DNA of 64,000 nt, taken from positions 558,001 to 622,000 of the forward strand of contig NZ_QPMJ01000001.1 of the NCBI RefSeq assembly GCF_003369835.1, read 5' to 3'. This DNA comes from Halorussus rarus. GTDB lineage: Archaea > Halobacteriota > Halobacteria > Halobacteriales > Haladaptataceae. The notes beneath the pieces were generated by a model. It worked only from the letters and a program-made list of their open reading frames with translations. It did not search any database and was not told the origin of the DNA. The position numbers and the translations under genes are program-made. Positions 24,989 to 34,282 of the stretch are shown here, one piece after another. The number at the start of each line of letters is the position of its first letter. The first letter of the stretch is position 1.

Positions 24989-25357
24989 ATGTCAGAGTCT
25001 ATGTCAGAGGCACAGACACTCACAGAGACGAGTACCGCGCGTAATCTCACCGCCTTCCAGCGGAACATCCTGACCATCCTCTCGGAGGAACCGATGTACG
25101 GGCTCGCCATCAAGCGCGAGCTCGAGGACTACTACGGCGAGGAGGTCAACCACGGGCGGCTGTACCCCAACCTCGACACCCTCGTCGAGAAGGGCTACGT
25201 CGAGAAGAGCGAACTTGACAAGCGAACCAACCAGTACGAACTCACCGACGAGGGGCTCGCAGTGGTCGTCGACGCCCTCCAGTGGACCCTCGGGAAGTTC
25301 GTCAACGACGAGGAGCGCGCCGAGCAGGTCCGGGAACTCGTCGCCGACAACGAGTAA
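24989..25357 (+). CDS. PadR family transcriptional regulator
   Basis: The protein is 122 aa from ATG 24989 (MSESMSEAQTL); ATGs at 24974 and 25001 are alternatives. The winged helix reads LTAFQRNILTILSEEPMYGL, AIKRELEDYYGEEVNHGRLY, PNLDTLVEKGYVEKSELDKR and YELTDEGL, the PadR pattern, with a C-terminal dimerisation helix. It is the kind often called phenolic-acid repressor, although archaeal members act on other targets. It converges with the RNase HI operon. Its own target is not visible. Confidence 0.9.
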   Translation: MSESMSEAQTLTETSTARNLTAFQRNILTILSEEPMYGLAIKRELEDYYGEEVNHGRLYPNLDTLVEKGYVEKSELDKRTNQYELTDEGLAVVVDALQWTLGKFVNDEERAEQVRELVADNE

Positions 25358-25374
25358 CGACCTCCCACAGCCCG

Positions 25375-26028
25375 TTACTCGTCGACGGCCTCGAACACGA
25401 GGTCGATAGACTCCTCGACGGCCGCACGCTGTTCTTCGGTCGGCCACGCGTTCCGCGGGAAGTACTCCGCGAGGAACTCCTCTATCTCGCCGCTGGTCGC
25501 CGACTCGACCGGCCGGGCGTAGTGGTTGCCCATGAAGTCGGCGAACGCGGCCGCGTTGTCGCCGTGGACGTCGCCGTGGGCCTCGCGTACTCGGGCCGCG
25601 ATCTCGCGGTTGTGCTCCTCGACCGTCTCCCACTCGTCGGGGTCGCCCGGCCCGGACAGCGACACCTCGACCGCCCGGCCGGTGTCCTCGATGCGGTCGG
25701 TCCGGATGCGTACTTCGGCGGTTTCACCGCCTTCGCCTCGTTGCTCCTCCGGAGCGACGCGCTCGACCCACTCGTCGGGGTGGAGGACCAGGGTCGCGCC
25801 GGTGTCGTCCTCCCGGACGCGCGCCAGATAGTCGTGTTCGGCGAGCAGGTCGCCCCGTTCCTCGCGGTATGCGTCGGCCTCGGCGTCGTCGACCGCGTCG
25901 CGCGCGCGATGGGTCAGTCGCTCGGCGCGCTCGACGACCTCCTCGGGAAGCGTGTCGTCTTCGGAACTAGGAGTCGTCTCACCGTCGTCGGAGCTGTCTG
26001 AATCGGTAGCACTGTCGGGATCAGGCAT
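25375..26028 (-). CDS. RnhA operon protein (likely DUF7108)
   Basis: The protein is 217 aa. An acidic, disordered Ser/Asp-rich N-terminus (about 27 residues) precedes a helical region (VVERAERLTHRARDAVDDAE) and a block LVLHPDEWVERVAPEEQ. The C-terminal half (FADFMGNHYARPVESATSGE, EFLAEYFPRNAWPT) looks conserved. It overlaps the RNase HI gene by 8 bp, and this pairing recurs in haloarchaea under the label RnhA operon protein. No function is established from sequence. Confidence 0.75.
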   Translation of the reverse strand: MPDPDSATDSDSSDDGETTPSSEDDTLPEEVVERAERLTHRARDAVDDAEADAYREERGDLLAEHDYLARVREDDTGATLVLHPDEWVERVAPEEQRGEGGETAEVRIRTDRIEDTGRAVEVSLSGPGDPDEWETVEEHNREIAARVREAHGDVHGDNAAAFADFMGNHYARPVESATSGEIEEFLAEYFPRNAWPTEEQRAAVEESIDLVFEAVDE

Positions 26029-26614
26029 CGTCGAGGGCCTCGTTGGCCAGTTTGTCGGCGCGCTCGTTTATCTCTCTCGGGACGTGGCTGAGCTCCCAGT
26101 CGTCGAACGCCGCGAGCAGTTCGCGGACCGTGACCCGGTGCTCGCGGAGGTCGGGGTCGTTGGTGTCCCACGCGCCCGTGACCTGCTTGACGATGAGCTC
26201 CGAGTCGCCCTTCACCTCGACCGAGTCGAAGCCGTAGTCGCGGGCCGCCCGGACCCCGCGGATCAGCGCCTCGTACTCGGCCTGGTTGTTGGTCGCGCGC
26301 CCGATAGTCTCGCCGCCCTCGGCCGCGATACCGTCGCTGGTGACGATGACCCAGCCCGCGGCGGCCGGCCCCGGGTTCCCGCGGCTCGCGCCGTCGAAGT
26401 AGACGTAGGCGTGGCCGCCCGCGTCTCGGAGCAGCGCCTCGATATCCTGGGGGTTCGAGCCCTGCACGACGACCTTTCCGTCGTAGGCGACCGCGTTCGC
26501 GTCGCCGTGCGTCGCGCGCCACCGCTCGTGGTCGGAGTTGCCCGCCGACACGTCGGCACCGGCGTCGGCCAGTTTCTCGCGCGCAGCCTCCACGTCGCAC
26601 TCGATGACGGGCAT
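26021..26614 (-). CDS. rnhA: ribonuclease HI
   Basis: The protein is 197 aa. A roughly 65-residue N-terminal domain precedes the RNase H fold. The first catalytic Asp lies in YFDGASRGNPGPAAAGWVI, the Glu in NNQAEYEALIRGV, the second Asp in VKGDSELIVKQV and the last in INERADKLANEA. It degrades RNA in RNA-DNA hybrids during replication and repair. This is the compact archaeal type I enzyme without the basic loop. It starts 204 bp from the divergent TFB gene. Confidence 0.94.
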   Translation of the reverse strand: MPVIECDVEAAREKLADAGADVSAGNSDHERWRATHGDANAVAYDGKVVVQGSNPQDIEALLRDAGGHAYVYFDGASRGNPGPAAAGWVIVTSDGIAAEGGETIGRATNNQAEYEALIRGVRAARDYGFDSVEVKGDSELIVKQVTGAWDTNDPDLREHRVTVRELLAAFDDWELSHVPREINERADKLANEALDDA

Positions 26615-26818
26615 GCGGTCTCCTCCACGGCAGCCGCATAAACCCTTTCCGGATGGCGGTCCGTAGTGACGGACGTCTCCGCTCGGCCGAGCGGGGACGA
26701 GTGCCGCCAGCCCGCCGATATCGGACGGACGCCGCGAATTTGGCGGGACGACCCCCGATTAAGGACCCGTTACCGGCCGAGGGTTTAAGTGCGTCCACAC
26801 TACTACTATAAAAGTGCG

Positions 26819-27784
26819 ATGACACGGTCCACTCGCCAGCGGGAGCGCCAAGCCGAGGCGGAGCAAACGGAGGACGAGTCAGAGGGTGTACGGGAGTGCC
26901 CCGAGTGCAACTCTGACAACCTCGTGAAAAGTTCCGACAGGGCGGAACTCGTGTGTGAAGACTGCGGACTGGTCGTCGAGGAGGAGCAGATCGACCCCGG
27001 TCCCGAGTGGCGCGCGTTCAACCACCAGGAGCGCCAGGAGAAGTCCCGCGTCGGGGCCCCGACCACCCAGACGATGCACGACAAGGGGCTGACGACCACC
27101 ATTGACTGGAAGGACAAGGACGCGTACGGTCGCTCGATCTCCTCGAAGAAGCGCAGCCAGATGCACCGCCTGCGCAAGTGGCAGGAGCGCATCCGGACCA
27201 AGGACGCGGGCGAGCGCAACCTCCAGTTCGCGCTCAGCGAAATCGACCGCATGGCCTCGGCACTCGGCGTCCCGCGGTCGGTCCGTGAGGTCGCCAGCGT
27301 CATCTACCGGCGGGCGCTCAAGGAGGACCTCATCCGGGGGCGCTCCATCGAGGGCGTCGCCACCAGCGCGCTCTACGCGGCCTGTCGAAAGGAGGGCATC
27401 CCGCGAAGCCTCGAAGAGATCTCGGAGGTATCGCGCGTCGAACGCAAGGAGATCGGTCGAACCTACCGGTACATCTCCCAGGAGCTCGGCCTGGAGATGA
27501 AACCCGTCGACCCGAAGAAGTACGTCCCGCGGTTCTGTTCGGAACTCGAACTCAGCGAGGAGGTCCAGACCAAGGCCAACGAGATCATCGAGACCACCGC
27601 CGAGGAAGGGCTCCTCTCGGGCAAGTCGCCGACCGGCTACGCGGCGGCGGCGATCTACGCGGCGTCGCTGCTCTGCAACGAGAAGAAGACCCAGCGCGAG
27701 GTCGCCGACGTCGCCCAGGTCACCGAGGTCACCATCCGGAACCGCTACCAGGAACAGATCGAGGCGATGGGCATCCACAGCTAG
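26819..27784 (+). CDS. tfb: transcription initiation factor TFB
   Basis: The protein is 321 aa from ATG 26819. The zinc ribbon has [10 protein letters not shown] and LVCEDCG, followed by the B-finger region [20 protein letters not shown]. Two cyclin-like repeats follow (from [17 protein letters not shown] and from [20 protein letters not shown]). TFB recruits RNA polymerase to TBP-TATA complexes; haloarchaea carry several paralogues for different gene sets. A TTTAAGT box at about 26784 gives a short leader; TATAAAAG at 26806 is too close to the start. Confidence 0.96.
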   Translation: MTRSTRQRERQAEAEQTEDESEGVRECPECNSDNLVKSSDRAELVCEDCGLVVEEEQIDPGPEWRAFNHQERQEKSRVGAPTTQTMHDKGLTTTIDWKDKDAYGRSISSKKRSQMHRLRKWQERIRTKDAGERNLQFALSEIDRMASALGVPRSVREVASVIYRRALKEDLIRGRSIEGVATSALYAACRKEGIPRSLEEISEVSRVERKEIGRTYRYISQELGLEMKPVDPKKYVPRFCSELELSEEVQTKANEIIETTAEEGLLSGKSPTGYAAAAIYAASLLCNEKKTQREVADVAQVTEVTIRNRYQEQIEAMGIHS

Positions 27785-27893
27785 GGTCTCGGCCGCCGAC
27801 CGACTTCTCGCGGTTTCCAGTCCCGACTGTCGCCGACGGAGGACTGTCAGCCTCTTCGTCGCGGAAAATCGAGGGAGCGCGGCGAGAGCGCCG

Positions 27894-28973
27894 CTAGATC
27901 AGGTCGTCGAGTTGGTCGTTGTGGAACTGCTCGGCCGGGTCCCGGTCGGGCTCGTCGGCCTCCTTGCTCGCCTGCTTGGCTCGCTCGAGGAACTCCTCGA
28001 TGCGCTCGGAGCGTTCGACGCCTCCGAGCAGGATGAGCGCCGCCAGCCGGCCGCTGTCGAGCGGGAAGTCCCCGCCCCGGACTTGGAGGCTGCCGGTCTC
28101 CTCCTCGACCCACTTTCGCGCGCGCTCGACGCCCTTCCGCGGGATGGTCTCCGGTTGTCCGGCGACGACCAGCAGGCCCGAGTCCGCCTCGACGGCGTTC
28201 GGGAGGCTGAGGTTGCTGAGGAGGGCGCGACGGGTGATGGAGGTGACGGTGTTGATGTTCGCCTCGGCGTCCTCGGCCGCCTCGGCGCTGGCGAACCCGA
28301 GCGTGGCGATGCCGCCCGAACGGAGCGTGTTGATGACCTCGCTGGAGTCGACCACGCTCTCGCCGACCCCTTCGACGGCCTCGCCCGAGGCGAACAGCAG
28401 GCCGACGCGCTGGGCGATGTTCTGGTTGATCTTCTCGAATGCTTCGCCGACGCTCTCGCCGGAGGTGTGCCAGGCGTCGTTGTCGATGAGGAGGGTCGCG
28501 TCGGCCTCGCGTACCAGGGTCTTGAGCGACCGGCCGGCGTTGGCCTGGTACATCGCGCCCTCGCCCCGGCCGGGGAGGACGCCGAGGCCGTAGACGGGCA
28601 TCTCGTAGACCTGGTTGAGTTCGTGGGCGAGCACCGGCGCGCCGCCCGACCCGGTCCCGCCGCCGAGGCCGGCGACGACGAAGATGGCCTCGGCCTGCGC
28701 GGTGATGCGCCCGTCGAGGGCGTCCATCACTTCGGTCGCGTCGCTCTGCATCACTTCGGCGCCGAGTTCGTTGTCGCCGCCGACGCCGTGGCCCTTCACG
28801 CGCTCCTGGCCGACGAGGACGGTATCGAGGTCGAGCTCTCGGAGGTCCGCCTCGGCCGAGTTGACCGCGAGGGCCCCCTGGACCGCGCCGAAACCCATCC
28901 GCTGGTCGTACTCGGCCAGGCGCTGGGTGAGCTTCCCCCCGGCCTGTCCGACACCAATCAGGACGACTTTCAT
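27894..28973 (-). CDS. cetZ: tubulin/FtsZ-superfamily protein CetZ
   Basis: The protein is 359 aa from ATG 28973. MKVVLIGVGQAGGKLTQRL and the GTP-binding loop VVAGLGGGTGSGGAP are diagnostic. ALAVNSAEADL and GVLPGRGEGAMYQANAGRSL follow as in CetZ rather than FtsZ. CetZ proteins shape haloarchaeal cells and affect motility. The C-terminal tail is acidic (ADEPDRDPAEQFHNDQLDDL). Which CetZ subgroup it belongs to needs a tree. It diverges from the coiled-coil gene at 29128; the upstream part of the long reading frame is a shadow. Confidence 0.93.
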   Translation of the reverse strand: MKVVLIGVGQAGGKLTQRLAEYDQRMGFGAVQGALAVNSAEADLRELDLDTVLVGQERVKGHGVGGDNELGAEVMQSDATEVMDALDGRITAQAEAIFVVAGLGGGTGSGGAPVLAHELNQVYEMPVYGLGVLPGRGEGAMYQANAGRSLKTLVREADATLLIDNDAWHTSGESVGEAFEKINQNIAQRVGLLFASGEAVEGVGESVVDSSEVINTLRSGGIATLGFASAEAAEDAEANINTVTSITRRALLSNLSLPNAVEADSGLLVVAGQPETIPRKGVERARKWVEEETGSLQVRGGDFPLDSGRLAALILLGGVERSERIEEFLERAKQASKEADEPDRDPAEQFHNDQLDDLI

Positions 28974-29096
28974 GGGCGTTGAGTTGAATTGACGGCTAAT
29001 CAACTTTCCGGCGTCGACCGAGCGCTGGCGCGCGGAAATCGACCGTCGGGACCGCGTGGCCGCTGGTCGACGACCCGGATACGGGCCCGGCGAAGG

Positions 29097-29130
29097 TTTA
29101 AATCCGAGACCGAGGCGAACCGGAGCCATG
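29097..29130 (+). promoter_or_regulatory. TTTAAA promoter and start region of coiled-coil gene
   Basis: TTTAAATCCGAGACCGAGGC then GAACCGGAGCCATG. The TATA-to-ATG distance is identical to that at 21073-21106 and 30477-30510. About two thirds of the 34 positions match the ATPase promoter, including TTTAAA, CCGAG, CGAA and GCCATG. Confidence 0.65.
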
Positions 29131-29730
29131 TCCGACGCGACCGACGCCGACACCGACGAACTCGACCGCCGGCTCCGCGCGGTCGAGCGCGCGCTGACCG
29201 ACGACGACCGCGCGCTCACGGAGCTGCGGGACGCGGCGGAACTGACCCGCGACCTCGACCGGCTCGCCGACAGAGTCGACGACGCGACCGAGCGCCTCGA
29301 CGACCTCGACGCCGCCACCCAGGCGCTCCGGGGCTACGTCGGCAGCGTCCGCGCGGTCGACGAGTCGGTCGAGCGCCGGGCCGACGCCGCACTGGCGAAG
29401 GCCGAGGCGGTCGAGGATCGCCTGGCGGACGTCGAGTCGAAGGTGACGGACGAAAAGCAGGTTCGGGCGGGCGAAACGCGAGCGGACGGTGCGATGCCCG
29501 CGACGCAGTCGCCGGGCGGTGGCGGACTGGGAAGCGGTTCGGATTCCAAGGCCGAACCGGCCGTGCGCGACCGCCGACCTCGCTCCGGCCGACCGTGCGA
29601 CTGCGAATCGCGCCGGGCGACTTCGCGGGGCCGACCGGGACCTGACGCCGATGCGGACGCCCGCGAAGCCGGCCGCGACGACTCGAGCCTGCTCGACCGC
29701 CTGTCGGCGTCACTTCGAGGTCTGATGTAG
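29128..29730 (+). CDS. coiled-coil protein of secretion cluster (likely DUF7310)
   Basis: The protein is 200 aa. Residues about 10-115 are heptad-rich and charged (LDRLADRVDDATERLDDLDA, RADAALAKAEAVEDRLADVE), predicting a long coiled coil. The middle is disordered (Gly/Ser and Arg-rich, with DCESR), and a short amphipathic C-terminal helix ends SLLDRLSASLRGLM. No signal peptide is seen, so it is probably cytoplasmic. Its stop overlaps the next start (TAGTG), showing coupling with the DUF7311-like gene. Confidence 0.7.
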   Translation: MSDATDADTDELDRRLRAVERALTDDDRALTELRDAAELTRDLDRLADRVDDATERLDDLDAATQALRGYVGSVRAVDESVERRADAALAKAEAVEDRLADVESKVTDEKQVRAGETRADGAMPATQSPGGGGLGSGSDSKAEPAVRDRRPRSGRPCDCESRRATSRGRPGPDADADAREAGRDDSSLLDRLSASLRGLM

Positions 29731-30224
29731 TGCTCCGCCTGGTCCTCGCGGCCGCGCTCGCGGTGGCGCTGGTCGCGGCCGTCACGCCCGCGCTCGACGA
29801 CGCGCGAGCGACCCGGACCGAACGCCTCGCCGGGCGCGAACTCGACCGGGTCGGGGCGGCCGCGGCGAGCCTCGCTCGCGAGGAATCGCCCGGTGCACGC
29901 CGGACGCTCGACCTGTCGCTGCCCACTGGCTCGCCGACCGCGGCCCCGCTGACGTTCGTCGCACTCGGTGGGTTACCGGACGGCGAATCGACAGCGAGCG
30001 ACGCCGCCGGTCGCGACGTGTTGGCCTTCCGGGTCGCGGGTGGACGACGACACGTCCGTCGGGTCGCGGTCGACCTGCGGGTCGTCCGGGACGGGCGAAT
30101 TTCGGAGGACGACCGGACCATCGTCCTCCGCAGCGGCGGGTCCTACGCGGTGACGCTCCGTCTCGTTCGCTCGGACGGGCGTCGGATCGTGGTGGTTTCG
30201 GTAGGGTCGTCTGGGGAACTGTAG
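29730..30224 (+). CDS. membrane-anchored pilus-like protein (likely DUF7311)
   Basis: The protein is 164 aa from GTG 29730, opening MLRLVLAAALAVALVAAVTP followed by DDARATRTERLAGREL, one N-terminal helix leading into a polar amphipathic helix as in TadE/pilin-like proteins. The rest is a beta-rich exterior domain (GRISEDDRTIVLRSGGSYAV). It lies one base into the previous stop. Repeat copy D separates it by 284 bp from the ATPase gene it would normally precede. Confidence 0.68.
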   Translation: MLRLVLAAALAVALVAAVTPALDDARATRTERLAGRELDRVGAAAASLAREESPGARRTLDLSLPTGSPTAAPLTFVALGGLPDGESTASDAAGRDVLAFRVAGGRRHVRRVAVDLRVVRDGRISEDDRTIVLRSGGSYAVTLRLVRSDGRRIVVVSVGSSGEL

Positions 30225-30284
30225 CGTGCTCTTGGTATAGTCTGGAAGTATCACGACCGAGCAGAGGGTGAAGAATCGGTGAGA

Positions 30285-30433
30285 AGCTAGCTACTGCCGT
30301 CACCGATGAATTTCCGCACAGCACCGCCCGCACTGCGACCGCGGGCCTCACCCCTCCCCAGCCTCGGCGGCCGCCTGAACGCGGCCGCCTCCCTCGCACG
30401 CCTGGCGGACCCCAGGGTCCGCCAGCGCGCGCC
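30285..30433 (+). repeat. dispersed structured intergenic element, copy D
   Basis: 149 bp, the shortest copy. It has the 5' block AGCTAGCTACTGCCGTCAC, box CCTCCCCAGCCTC and 3' box CAGCGCGCGCC. The middle is replaced by a perfect hairpin GGCGGCCGC-CTGAAC-GCGGCCGCC, and the terminal hairpin is TGGCGGACC-CCAG-GGTCCGCCA. It begins 61 bp after the stop at 30224 and ends 75 bp before the ATPase ATG, pointing at it. No protein-coding frame with a conserved start is shared with other copies. Confidence 0.9.
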
Positions 30434-30476
30434 GGAATCGGTAGGTTGGCACCGCAGACCGGACCCCGTACGAGAC

Positions 30477-30510
30477 TTTAAACCCGAGGACGGGACGAAT
30501 CCCGGCCATG
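30477..30510 (+). promoter_or_regulatory. TTTAAA promoter and start region of ATPase gene
   Basis: TTTAAACCCGAGGACGGGAC then GAATCCCGGCCATG, nearly the same 34 nt as at 21073-21106 on the minus strand. The TATA-like box is 26-31 nt before the ATG, so the mRNA is probably leaderless. Confidence 0.75.
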
Positions 30511-32475
30511 CGAAACCCGCTCGCGCGATTCCGCGACGCAGAGCCCGAATGCGCCTGCGAGCCCGCTTTCGAGGGCGACCGCCTGGTGGTCGACGCGGCG
30601 GACTGCCCCGGCGCGGGCGACCTCACGGCCGAACCGGCGTGCCGCGAGTCGGTCGTCGGCGCGTTAGCCGACCGCGAGGCCGAGTCGGTCGTGACCCGGA
30701 CCGACCGGCTCGAACGCGCCTACGAGGGCGAGTCGGCCGCGCTCCTCGTCGCCGCCGGCCGGTTCGTCGAGCGCGGAGCGTTCTACGACCGGTCGCTCGC
30801 CGACCGGGCGATGCGCGACCCGCTCGGTGCCGCCAGGGCGGCGGTCGGGCGCGCCGGGCCGGTGGGAGCCATCGTCGCCGAGACGAGTCTCGCCGAGTTC
30901 GCCCAGCGCGCGGAGGGGTACGCCGACGCGCTCCGGCCGTTCGTCGGCCCGCCGATAGCGAGGGCTCGCGTCGCGCCCGACCCGCCGCCGGACGCCGCCT
31001 TCGCGTCGACCCGCCGGCTCGCCACCGGTGCGACCGTCCGGGTCTACGCCGACGACCGCGCGCTCCGGACCTACCACCTCGAGCCGGTCGAACACGGCTT
31101 CGACGACGCCGCGCTCGGGGTCCTCGCCGAGGCCTACGAACTTCTCGCCGAGGGCGGGGTCCCCGCCGGCGAGCGGGCGCCGGGCCGGGCGGTCCGGGAG
31201 GTCGCCGGTCCCGACGCGCCGGTCGAGGCGCTCGCGGCCGCGCTCCACAAGCACACCCGCGGGTACGGCGTCCTCGCGGACTTCTTCGCCGACCCCGACG
31301 TCTCGGACGTGTTCGCCACCGCTCCGGTCGACGGGAACCCGATCCGCGTGACGGTCGACGGCGAGCGCATGCGGACCAACGTCCGGCTCACCGACGCCGG
31401 CGCGCGGGCGCTGGCCTCGCGGTTCCGCCGGTCGAGCGGCCGGGCGTTCTCGCGGGCCGCCCCCACGCTCGACGCGACCGCCGACCTCGACGCTGGGGCC
31501 TACGTCCCCGCCGCGGACGACGAGGGAGAGAACGGTTCCGGTCCGCGCACCGCTACCGCCGACGGCACGGTCCGGGTCGCGGGCGTCACCGACCCCGTGA
31601 GCGACGGCCCCGGATTCGCGTTCCGGGCTCACGACGCCACGCCCTGGACGCTGCCCGCCCTCGTGGCCAACGACACCGTCTCTGCACGGGCGGCCGCCCT
31701 GCTCTCGCTCGCGGCCGAGCGCGCCGCGGCCGGTCTCGTCGCCGGGCCCCGCGGCGCGGGCAAGACCACCTTGCTGGGCGCGCTCTGCTGGGAGCTCCCG
31801 GCCGCGACCAGAACCGTCGTCATCGAGGACACGCCCGAACTCCCCGTCTCGGCGCTCCAGCGCCGCGGCCGGGACGTCCAACCCCTCCGGACCGAGTCGG
31901 GCGACGGGCCTGGCCTCGAACCCCCTGCGGCGCTCCGGACAGCGCTCCGCCTCGGGGAGGGCGCGCTGGTGGTCGGCGAGGTCCGGGGCGAGGAGGCCGC
32001 GGTGCTCTACGAGGCGATGCGGGTCGGCGCGAGCGGCGACGCGGTGCTGGGCACCATCCACGGCGACGGCGGCACGGGGGTCCGAGAGCGCGTCGTCTCG
32101 GACCTCGGCGTCCCGGCCTCCTCGTTCGCGGTGACCGACCTCGTGGTGACGCTCGAAGCGATTCCCACCCCCGAGGGGAAGCGCCGGCGAGTGAAGGCCA
32201 TCGAGGAGGTCGTCGACGGCGAGCGGTTCGCCGCCCTCTTCGAGGTCGGAGCGGCCGACGCCCAGACGAACCCGGACGGCGAACCCGGGGCGACGGGGCG
32301 GATCGACCGCGGGAACAGTCGGCTCGTGGCGTCGCTCGCGGCGGCCGGCGAGTCCTACGCCGACGTGCGCGCGGCGCTCGCAGACCGTCGGGAGCTGCTC
32401 TCGCGACTGGCCCGCGAAGGGCGGACCGACCCGAGCGCCGTGGTTTCGGCCTACGCCGACCGGAGGGAGACGTGA
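30508..32475 (+). CDS. type II/IV secretion system ATPase (TadA/PilB-like)
   Basis: The protein is 655 aa. A variable N-terminal domain (to about residue 230) precedes the N2 domain (HKHTRGYGVLADFFADPDVS, typical of archaeal secretion ATPases). The motor has Walker A GPRGAGKTT (about 412-420), an Asp box IEDTPELP, Walker B with ALVVGEVRGEE and a His box GTIHGD. It would power assembly or secretion by the pilin-like proteins of the cluster from the cytoplasmic face. Its stop overlaps the TadC-like start (GTGA). Confidence 0.92.
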   Translation: MRNPLARFRDAEPECACEPAFEGDRLVVDAADCPGAGDLTAEPACRESVVGALADREAESVVTRTDRLERAYEGESAALLVAAGRFVERGAFYDRSLADRAMRDPLGAARAAVGRAGPVGAIVAETSLAEFAQRAEGYADALRPFVGPPIARARVAPDPPPDAAFASTRRLATGATVRVYADDRALRTYHLEPVEHGFDDAALGVLAEAYELLAEGGVPAGERAPGRAVREVAGPDAPVEALAAALHKHTRGYGVLADFFADPDVSDVFATAPVDGNPIRVTVDGERMRTNVRLTDAGARALASRFRRSSGRAFSRAAPTLDATADLDAGAYVPAADDEGENGSGPRTATADGTVRVAGVTDPVSDGPGFAFRAHDATPWTLPALVANDTVSARAAALLSLAAERAAAGLVAGPRGAGKTTLLGALCWELPAATRTVVIEDTPELPVSALQRRGRDVQPLRTESGDGPGLEPPAALRTALRLGEGALVVGEVRGEEAAVLYEAMRVGASGDAVLGTIHGDGGTGVRERVVSDLGVPASSFAVTDLVVTLEAIPTPEGKRRRVKAIEEVVDGERFAALFEVGAADAQTNPDGEPGATGRIDRGNSRLVASLAAAGESYADVRAALADRRELLSRLAREGRTDPSAVVSAYADRRET

Positions 32476-34205
32476 GCCGGGCGTCCGAGGCCCGGAGTCC
32501 GCCCGACCGCGTCGACGTCCGTCTGATTCGCCGTCTCGCCAGCCTCCACCCGTGGCCGGTCGAGCCCGGCGAGGACCTTCCGCGGGCGCTCTCGTACCTC
32601 GACGCCGGCGTCGACGCCGAGACGACGGTCCGGGCCGGCTACGGCGCCGCAACGCTCGTCGGACTCCTCGGGCTCCCCGCAGTTGCGCTCGCGCCGGGCC
32701 GACTCCGCGCGGCCGTCGCGGCCGGAGTAGTCGCCCTCTCGTGCGGCGTGGCCTACGCCGCGAAGCGGGGTCCCGTCGCGCTGGCGACCGCCCGGCGGAC
32801 CGCCGCGCTCGGGGCCGCTCCGGCACTCGTCGCGCGAGCGGTGCTACGGATGCGGATCGAACCCGCGACCGAGCGCGCGGCGGCGTTCGCGGCCCGGGGG
32901 GAGGGCCGACTCGCCGACAGCCTCGGCGAGCACGTTCGACAGGCCGACGGGACCCCCGAGTCGGGACTCGCCGCGTTCGGCGCGGCGTGGGCCGACTGGA
33001 ACCCGCCGCTTCGCCGGGCCGCGCTGCTCGTGGAGGCGGCGGCCGACGCGCCCGCGGGCGAGCGCGGGGCGACGCTCGACCGGGCGATGGACGCGATACT
33101 CGACGGCACCCGCGACCGGATGGCCGCGTTCGCCGAGTCGGTCCGCGGCCCGACGAACGCCCTCTACGCCTTCGGGGTCCTGCTCCCGCTCGCGCTGGTC
33201 GCGGTCCTCCCCGCGGCCTGGGTGGCTGGCGTCCCGCTCTCGGTTCCCGCGCTGGTGGTCCTCTACGATCTGCTGTTACCGGCACTGCTCGTCGGAGCCG
33301 GCTCCTGGCTGCTGGTCCGCCGGCCCGCCGCGTTCCCGCCGCCCGCGGTGTCCCGGGACCACCCCGACGTCCCCGACCGACGGCTGCTCGCCCCGGCGGT
33401 CGGGGTCGGCGCTGGCCTGCTCGCCGGAATCGCGACCGCGACCGCGTCGCTCCCGAACTGGACCCGGTGGCCGGCGTCCGTCGGCGCTGCGGTCGGTGCG
33501 GCCCTCGTGATCCGGTACCGGCCGGTGAAACGCGTCCGTGACGACGCCCGCGCGGTGGAGGTCAACCTGACCGACGCGCTCTACCTGGTCGGCCGGCGGG
33601 TCAGCGACGGCGCCGCGGTCGAGGCCGCCGTCGCGGACGCCGCGCCCGAGGTCGCGGGTCGAACCGGCGAGATCCTGACCGAGGCCGCGGGCGTCCAGCG
33701 CCGCCTCCGGGTCGGCGTCCGCGAGGCGTTCCTGGGCGAGCACGGCGCGCTCGCCGACGTGCCGAGCCCGCAGGGCCGGAGCGTGGCCGCGCTGCTGGCC
33801 GTGGCCGCTCGCGAGGGCCGGCCCGCCGGGCGCGCGGTGGTCGCGATGGCCGACCACGTCGACGACCTCCAGCGCGTCGAGCGCGAGGCCCGGCGGGAAC
33901 TCGCGAGCGTGACCGGGACGCTCCGGAACACCGCGGCCGTCTTCGGCCCGCTGGTCGGCGGCGCCACGGTCGCGCTCGCCGACGGGATGGCCGCCGGGAC
34001 GCTGGGCGAACCCCTCCCGACCGCGGCGCTCGGCCTCGCCGTGGGAACCTACGTCCTGCTGTTGGCCGCCGTCCTGACGACGCTGGCGACCGGCCTGGAG
34101 CGGGGATTCGACCGCGCCCTGGTCGGCTACCGGGTCGGGCTGGCGCTGCTCGCCGCGGTGGGGTCGTTCTTCGCCGGATACGTCGGGGCGGGGTTCGCGC
34201 TGTAA
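32472..34205 (+). CDS. type II secretion system F family membrane protein (TadC/PilC-like)
   Basis: The protein is 577 aa from GTG 32472, which overlaps the ATPase stop by 4 nt. Two T2SSF modules each combine cytoplasmic helices with membrane spans. Module 1 lies near residues 100-260 with spans such as FGVLLPLALVAVLP. Module 2 lies near 360-560 (VNLTDALYLVGRRVSDGAAV through NTAAVFGPLVGG), ending in two hydrophobic segments. This is the usual inner-membrane platform partner of TadA-like ATPases in archaea. Confidence 0.88.
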   Translation: MSRASEARSPPDRVDVRLIRRLASLHPWPVEPGEDLPRALSYLDAGVDAETTVRAGYGAATLVGLLGLPAVALAPGRLRAAVAAGVVALSCGVAYAAKRGPVALATARRTAALGAAPALVARAVLRMRIEPATERAAAFAARGEGRLADSLGEHVRQADGTPESGLAAFGAAWADWNPPLRRAALLVEAAADAPAGERGATLDRAMDAILDGTRDRMAAFAESVRGPTNALYAFGVLLPLALVAVLPAAWVAGVPLSVPALVVLYDLLLPALLVGAGSWLLVRRPAAFPPPAVSRDHPDVPDRRLLAPAVGVGAGLLAGIATATASLPNWTRWPASVGAAVGAALVIRYRPVKRVRDDARAVEVNLTDALYLVGRRVSDGAAVEAAVADAAPEVAGRTGEILTEAAGVQRRLRVGVREAFLGEHGALADVPSPQGRSVAALLAVAAREGRPAGRAVVAMADHVDDLQRVEREARRELASVTGTLRNTAAVFGPLVGGATVALADGMAAGTLGEPLPTAALGLAVGTYVLLLAAVLTTLATGLERGFDRALVGYRVGLALLAAVGSFFAGYVGAGFAL

Positions 34206-34282
34206 AGGCGGCTTCGTCCGCGGAAGCGTCGTGGAGACCGGGCGAGTAAGGTTCAAATCGCTCGGGTGCAAAGGGTCGACGA

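Noticed and set aside
30664-33285. An 873-codon minus-strand frame opposite the ATPase and TadC-like genes
   Set aside because: Both opposing genes have clear motifs (Walker A, His box, T2SSF). The antisense frame has none and crosses their junction.
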